Below the pieces are notes generated by a model. That model was not told the DNA's origin and did no database searches. It worked only from the letters and a program-made list of their open reading frames with translations. Shown here in pieces: positions 5,301 through 8,833 of a stretch of DNA of 8,833 nt (position 1 is the stretch's first letter; each line of letters opens with the position of its first letter). Source of the DNA: Clostridiaceae bacterium (GTDB taxonomy: Bacteria > Bacillota > Clostridia > Oscillospirales > QAMX01); contig JAEDGJ010000100.1 in the NCBI GenBank assembly GCA_016297585.1, positions 1 through 8,833 of the forward strand, written 5' to 3'. The translations under genes and the position numbers were made by a program.

Positions 5301-6065
5301 ATGAACAGAAAGCAAAAAATCCGGATCGCGGCGGGACGCACGGCGGCAGCCCTCGCGTTTATACTCGCCGTGTGGATCTCGTTTGCCGTCGGACGCGTCG
5401 ATTTTTCCGCAAGGCTCTGTCTCGCGGCGGCGGGCGTCTGCCTTGCCTATTCGTTCTGCGCCGCGAGGCAGGGGCGCTTTTTCCGCATTTTCTGCCCGGT
5501 CTGCGAGCTCTGCGCGGCGGCGGGCGTCGCCGCCTTTGCCGCGGTCTGCGTGTCGCTGAACGCTTTTGCGGCACAGAATGCCGTCGGAGCGCGGGACGCG
5601 GACTATGCCGTCGTGTTCGGCGCGGGTGTCCGCGGCGAGACGCCGTCGCTGATGCTGACGCTGCGCACGCGCACGGCGTACGAGTATCTCTGCGCGCATC
5701 CCGAAACGCGCGCGGTGCTGTCCGGCGGACAGGGGGAAGGCGAGTCGATCCCGGAGGCCGAGGCGATGCGCCGGCTGCTCTGCGGCTGGGGCATCGAGGA
5801 GAGCCGTCTGATCCTCGAGGAGCGCTCGACCGATACGACGGAAAACGGCCTGTATTCGATGGAGCTGATCCGCGAGGCGTCCGGCGGCGGGTCGATCGCC
5901 GCGGTGTCGAACGCGTTCCATCTGCGCCGCTGCGTGCAGGCACTGGAGGCTGCGGGCGCGGAGAACGTGCGCACGCTTTCCGCACCGCTGCCGAGCGCGG
6001 GCGCCGCGGTCAGCATGTATCTGCGCGAATTCTGTGCGGTGGTATATCACGCGGTTTTCGGATGA
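5301..6065 (+). CDS. YdcF/SanA-like DUF218 membrane protein
   Basis: 254 residues. Three hydrophobic segments (about 9-30, 36-54 and 67-92) anchor a C-terminal DUF218 domain at 100-254. Domain signatures are DYAVVFGAGVRGE at 101-113, AVLSGGQGEGESIPEAEAM at 138-156, LEERSTDTTENGLYS at 172-186 and SNAFHLRRC at 203-211. The last two carry the conserved Glu, Ser, Thr, Asn and His typical of the family. DUF218 proteins (E. coli YdcF, SanA, ElyC) are linked to cell envelope homeostasis and vancomycin barrier function; YdcF was reported to bind S-adenosylmethionine. No activity can be assigned here. The ATG at 5301 has an AGGAAG SD about 6 bases upstream. It is apparently transcribed from its own promoter, divergently from spoVAC. 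Confidence 0.88.
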   Translation: MNRKQKIRIAAGRTAAALAFILAVWISFAVGRVDFSARLCLAAAGVCLAYSFCAARQGRFFRIFCPVCELCAAAGVAAFAAVCVSLNAFAAQNAVGARDADYAVVFGAGVRGETPSLMLTLRTRTAYEYLCAHPETRAVLSGGQGEGESIPEAEAMRRLLCGWGIEESRLILEERSTDTTENGLYSMELIREASGGGSIAAVSNAFHLRRCVQALEAAGAENVRTLSAPLPSAGAAVSMYLREFCAVVYHAVFG

Positions 6066-6070
6066 CGAAA

Positions 6071-6141
6071 CAGGGACCTTTACGGGGGTTTATGCCGATA
6101 GAGTATCCAGCGCTTTTGATGTTTCCCCGACGCTTTCCCTG
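6071..6141 (+). promoter_or_regulatory. Possible structured RNA between the DUF218 gene and the ECF gene
   Basis: Nested pairings can form: CAGGGA (6071-6076) with TCCCTG (6136-6141), then a symmetric 6x6 internal loop, then CGGGG (6083-6087) with CCCCG (6125-6129), with a small GATA/TATC hairpin inside at 6097-6107. The outer stem is followed by CCGG and five T. It could be a terminator for the DUF218 gene or a leader element of the S-component gene. It matches no riboswitch class I can recall. Confidence 0.3.
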
Positions 6142-6214
6142 CCGGTTTTTCTCCGAAAAAACGCGATTGTCCGTTCATAGATACATTTATGAAAAAGGAG
6201 CGTGCGTTTTTATT

Positions 6215-6745
6215 ATGAAAAAGACGCATCTTGTGTACCTTGTGCGCGCGGCGCTGTCCGCGGCGCTGATCTTCCTCGGCATCTATATCATCAAGATCCC
6301 GATCCCGGTCGGCTATATCCATTTCGGAGACGGCTTCATCTACGCGACGGCGGCGCTGCTTCCGCCCGTGTACGCGGCAGCCGCGGCGGCAGTCGGCGGC
6401 TTCCTGTCCGATCTGCTCGCGGGCTACGGCATGTACGCGCCGTGGACGGCGGTCATCAAAGCGCTGATGGCGATTCCCGTGACGCTGCTGTGCCGCAACA
6501 ACGGCTTTATCGCAAGACTCCGGGGTGCCGCGGACCGCTTTGAAAAGCGCGACCTGCTCCCCGTCCTGCTTTCCGTGGTCGTGTCCGGCGTCATCAACGT
6601 CGGCGGCTACTTCCTTGCCGACAGCACGCTGTTCGATACCGCCGCGGCAGCCGCCAGCCTGCCCCTGAACGCGATGCAGAGCGTCGCCGGTATCATCATT
6701 TTTTTCCTTGCCGTCCCGCTGGTCGCGAAAGCGTTCAAAAAATAA
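6215..6745 (+). CDS. ECF transporter S-component (substrate unknown)
   Basis: 176 residues with about six hydrophobic segments (roughly 6-28, 38-58, 60-72, 77-94, 113-135 and 153-172). It fits the substrate-binding subunit of energy-coupling-factor vitamin transporters, most like the ECF-type S-component family formerly DUF1393. Supporting features are GYIHFGDGFIYATAALLPP at 33-51 and GGFLSDLLAGYGMYAPWTAV at 61-80, followed by IKALMAI. S-components bind a micronutrient and work with a shared EcfA/A'/T module, which is not encoded here. The ATG at 6215 is chosen because the hydrophobic region starts right after MKKTH; the nearest SD (GGAG, 6197-6200) is 14 bases upstream, unusually far. An in-frame ATG at 6062 would add 51 non-hydrophobic residues and is disfavoured. 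No riboswitch I recognise reveals the ligand. Confidence 0.85.
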   Translation: MKKTHLVYLVRAALSAALIFLGIYIIKIPIPVGYIHFGDGFIYATAALLPPVYAAAAAAVGGFLSDLLAGYGMYAPWTAVIKALMAIPVTLLCRNNGFIARLRGAADRFEKRDLLPVLLSVVVSGVINVGGYFLADSTLFDTAAAAASLPLNAMQSVAGIIIFFLAVPLVAKAFKK

Positions 6746-6753
6746 TGCGTTCG

Positions 6754-6790
6754 TTCCGCCCGCGAAGGGGTTGTCCTTTCGCGGGCGGGA
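6754..6790 (+). terminator. Stable hairpin after the ECF gene
   Basis: TTCCGCCCGCGAA (6754-6766) pairs over 13 bp with TTCGCGGGCGGGA (6778-6790) around an 11-base loop, 8 bases after the stop codon. It is GC-rich and very stable, but no T-run follows directly, so it may be an mRNA 3' stabiliser or part of a composite terminator with the next hairpin. Confidence 0.45.
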
Positions 6791-6792
6791 TG

Positions 6793-6829
6793 GTCTGCGG
6801 GATTTTTCCCGTATGCAGGCAGTTTTTTT
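6793..6829 (+). terminator. Terminator/attenuator-like hairpin just before the prfA SD
   Basis: GTCTGC (6793-6798) pairs with GCAGGC (6815-6820), with an inner GGGA/TCCC stem and a 4-base bulge. AG and seven T (6823-6829) follow. The prfA SD (AGGAG, 6830-6834) abuts the T-run. No promoter is recognisable between this hairpin and prfA, so prfA may depend on read-through or on a promoter I do not recognise. Confidence 0.45.
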
Positions 6830-6846
6830 AGGAGTTGAAACGTTCT

Positions 6847-7914
6847 ATGGAAGAAAAGCTCGCGGCGCTCGAGGAGCGCTACGACGCCATTGCCCGGGAG
6901 CTTCAGGATCCGGCGGTGTATTCCGACCCCGCGCGCGCCGCAAAGCTGTCCCGGGAGCAAAAGGAGCTTGCCCCCGTCGTGGAGGCCTACCGCGACTGGA
7001 AGCGCGCCGTGCGGGATGCCGCCGACGCGCTGGAGCTCGCGTCCGAGCCGGAGATGCGCGAGCTTGCGCAGGAGGAGCTCGACGACGCGAAGGAGCGGCA
7101 GGCGGCGCTGTGGGAGCGGCTGAAGGTGCTGCTTTTGCCGCGCGACCCCAACGACGGCCGCAACGTCATCGTCGAGATCCGCGGCGGCGTCGGCGGCGAG
7201 GAGGCGGCGCTCTTCGCGGCGGTGCTGTACCGGATGTACTCGATGTACGCCGAGACAAAGGGGTATAAGATCGAGGTCATCAACCGCAGCGAGACCGAGC
7301 TCGGCGGCATCAAGGAGCTTTCCTTCCTGGTCGTCGGCGACGGCGCGTATTCCCGCTTCAAATTCGAATCCGGCGTCCACCGCGTGCAGCGCGTGCCGGA
7401 GACCGAGGCGGGCGGGCGCATCCACACGTCGGCGGCGTCGGTCGCCGTGCTGCCCGAGGCCGACGACGTGGAGATCAGCATCGACCCGGGCGACCTGCAG
7501 ATCGACACCTACCGCTCCTCCGGCGCGGGCGGACAGCACGTCAACAAGACGGAAAGCGCCATCCGCATCACGCATCTGCCGACGGGACTCGTCGTCGAAT
7601 GTCAGGACGAGAGAAGCCAGTACAAAAACCGCGACCGCGCGATGAAGATCCTGCGTTCGAAGCTTCTGGAGCAGGAGCGCGAGCGGCAGAACGCCGAGAT
7701 CGCGGCGGAGCGCCGTACGATGGTCGGCTCCGGCGACCGTTCCGAGCGCATCCGCACCTATAACTATCCCCAGAACCGTCTGACCGATCACCGCATCAAC
7801 CTGACGCTCTATAAGCTCGACCGTGTGCTGGAGGGGGAGCTTGACGAGCTGATCGACGCGCTGATCACCGCCGACACCGCGGCAAGACTGCGGGAGGGCG
7901 GACAGGAGGCGTAG
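6847..7914 (+). CDS. prfA: Peptide chain release factor 1
   Basis: 355 residues, normal for bacterial RF1, which recognises UAA and UAG in the ribosomal A site and triggers peptide release. The N-terminal helical domain (about 1-100) is followed by IRGGVGGEEAALFA, the RF1-type PxT discriminator PET at 184-186 in HRVQRVPETEAGGRIHTS, and the catalytic GGQ at 228-230 in SSGAGGQHVNK. ITHLPTGLVVECQDERSQ and YNYPQNRLTDHRI follow. RF2 would have SPF in place of PxT. The ATG at 6847 is chosen: its SD AGGAG is 12 bases upstream. A TTG at 6835 (adding MKRS) touches the SD and cannot use it. prfA is often beside prmC or rpmE; neither is present here. Confidence 0.97.
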   Translation: MEEKLAALEERYDAIARELQDPAVYSDPARAAKLSREQKELAPVVEAYRDWKRAVRDAADALELASEPEMRELAQEELDDAKERQAALWERLKVLLLPRDPNDGRNVIVEIRGGVGGEEAALFAAVLYRMYSMYAETKGYKIEVINRSETELGGIKELSFLVVGDGAYSRFKFESGVHRVQRVPETEAGGRIHTSAASVAVLPEADDVEISIDPGDLQIDTYRSSGAGGQHVNKTESAIRITHLPTGLVVECQDERSQYKNRDRAMKILRSKLLEQERERQNAEIAAERRTMVGSGDRSERIRTYNYPQNRLTDHRINLTLYKLDRVLEGELDELIDALITADTAARLREGGQEA

Positions 7915-7943
7915 CGTTTTTCCCCCGCCGTCCGGGAGCGGCC

Positions 7944-8833
7944 ATGCCCCGGCGCATCAACTTTCAAGGGAGCGGATGTGCTTTGCGATTTTACTGGAAG
8001 TATGTGCGGATCATTCTGCCGTTTTTCATCTTTTCCGTACTGTGCATGTGCGTGGAGTCGGGCGTCGAGCTGATCCAGCCGACGCTGCTGTCCAACATCC
8101 TCGACATCGGCGTCGCGAACGGCGACTTTTCCTATGTCGCCCGCACCTCCGGCATCATGCTGCTGGCCGTGCTCTTCTATGCCGCCGCCGCTTTCACGCG
8201 CAACATTCTGTCGACAAAGGGCTCCCAGTGGTTTGCGTTTCATATGCGCGCCGACGTCTATAAGAAGATCCAGAGCCTGACGCCCGACGAGCTGAACCGC
8301 TTCGGCGCCGGTACGCTGATGACGCGCGTCACGAACGACATCACGCAGCTCCAGAACATGACGATGGGCCTGATGCGCGTCTGCATCAAGGCGCCCATCC
8401 TCTGCCTCGGCGGTATCGTGATGGCATGGCGCCTCAACGCCCGGCTCGCCGTCATCCCGATCGTCTCCACGGTCATCATCTTCGGGCTGATCGCGATCAA
8501 CATCCGCTACGGCTTCCCGCTGTATTCGAAGGTGCAGGCCGCGCTCGACCGCGTCAACACCGTCATCCGCGAGTACCTCTCCGGCGTGCGCGTCGTCAAG
8601 GCCTTCAACCGCTTCAACTTCGAGCGCCGCCGCTTCGACGGCCCGAACGAGGAGCTGCGCCGCACCTCCACCTTCGTCTCCCGCGTCATGGCGATCTTCA
8701 ACCCCGCCGTTACCCTCATCATCTACATCGGCATCGTCTACATCTACTGGGATTCCGGCGTCCAGATCGAGGCCGGCACCATGCATCCCGGCGAGATCAT
8801 CGCGTTTGTCTCCTATATGACGCAGATCCTGCA
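7944..8833 (+). CDS. ABC transporter transmembrane domain, exporter type (partial, 3' end outside window)
   Basis: The N-terminal 296 codons of a type I ABC exporter (ABC_membrane fold), matching half-transporters such as the YheI/YheH or LmrA-like multidrug group. Hydrophobic segments are visible at about 21-42, 69-87, 145-162 and 166-186. Coupling-helix features include LNRFGAGTLMTRVTNDITQL at 117-136 and REYLSGVRVVKAFNRF further on. The nucleotide-binding domain would follow beyond the edge. The ATG at 7944 (MPRRINFQGSG) has GGGAG 5 bases upstream. A TTG at 7983 (MRFYWKYV), with another GGGAG 10 bases before it, gives an N-terminus closer to that of relatives. Many such genes come in pairs forming heterodimers; the partner would lie to the right. 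Substrate unknown. Confidence 0.9.
   Translation, partial: MPRRINFQGSGCALRFYWKYVRIILPFFIFSVLCMCVESGVELIQPTLLSNILDIGVANGDFSYVARTSGIMLLAVLFYAAAAFTRNILSTKGSQWFAFHMRADVYKKIQSLTPDELNRFGAGTLMTRVTNDITQLQNMTMGLMRVCIKAPILCLGGIVMAWRLNARLAVIPIVSTVIIFGLIAINIRYGFPLYSKVQAALDRVNTVIREYLSGVRVVKAFNRFNFERRRFDGPNEELRRTSTFVSRVMAIFNPAVTLIIYIGIVYIYWDSGVQIEAGTMHPGEIIAFVSYMTQIL

Noticed and set aside
5372..6214. Long upstream extension of the ECF S-component frame
   Set aside because: It is Arg/Gly-rich shadow of the DUF218 gene in another frame; the recognisable S-component begins at ATG 6215.
6189..6218. Nine-codon ORF overlapping the ECF start by ATGA
   Set aside because: It has no ribosome binding site of its own and contains the SD for the main gene; it is likely chance.
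7809..8786. 325-codon minus-strand open frame
   Set aside because: It is antisense to prfA's end and the ABC transporter; its composition (Asp, His, Ala, Val, Gly) is typical of a mirror frame and it has no domain.
1..8833. CRISPR arrays, tRNA or rRNA genes, insertion sequences, prophage or attachment sites
   Set aside because: I read both strands and saw no spaced direct repeats, no tRNA-like cloverleaf, no transposase or integrase motifs, and no terminal inverted repeats.

Overview
The window is GC-rich DNA from what looks like an endospore-forming Firmicute of the class Clostridia. The basis is a three-gene spoVAC-spoVAD-spoVAE cassette, a T-box leader RNA, an ECF transporter S-component, and strong AGGAGG-type ribosome binding sites. 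I cannot name the genus. No mobile element, rRNA, tRNA or CRISPR array is visible.

Layout. (1) Positions 1-2021: a minus-strand unit with a consensus sigma-A promoter (1920-1948), a T-box riboswitch with its terminator (about 1631-1913), and one long ORF. The ORF joins an N-terminal xylose-isomerase-like TIM barrel to an AMP-forming acyl-CoA synthetase/ligase that runs off the left edge. A second promoter-like sequence (1993-2021) fires the other way. (2) 2034-2805: two adjacent minus-strand genes, each encoding only half of a TauE/SafE permease. (3) 2800-3273: rlmH on the plus strand, whose start overlaps the likely start of the first TauE/SafE gene and whose end converges on spoVAE. (4) 3281-5100: spoVAC-spoVAD-spoVAE on the minus strand, for dipicolinic acid movement in the spore. 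(5) 5223-6065: a promoter and a membrane-anchored YdcF/DUF218 protein. (6) 6066-6745: a possibly structured leader and an ECF S-component. (7) 6754-7914: two hairpins and prfA. (8) 7944-8833: the membrane half of an ABC exporter, cut by the right edge.

Most genes are ordinary core or sporulation genes. The accessory-looking unit is the T-box-controlled fusion at the left. A TIM-barrel isomerase joined in frame to an adenylate-forming ligase, and controlled by uncharged tRNA, is an unusual combination. It suggests an amino-acid-linked pathway whose other genes would lie to the left of the window. The smaller oddities concern transcription architecture: an orphan promoter aimed antisense into the TauE/SafE pair, an orphan plus-strand terminator in front of spoVAC, and hairpins before the S-component and prfA.
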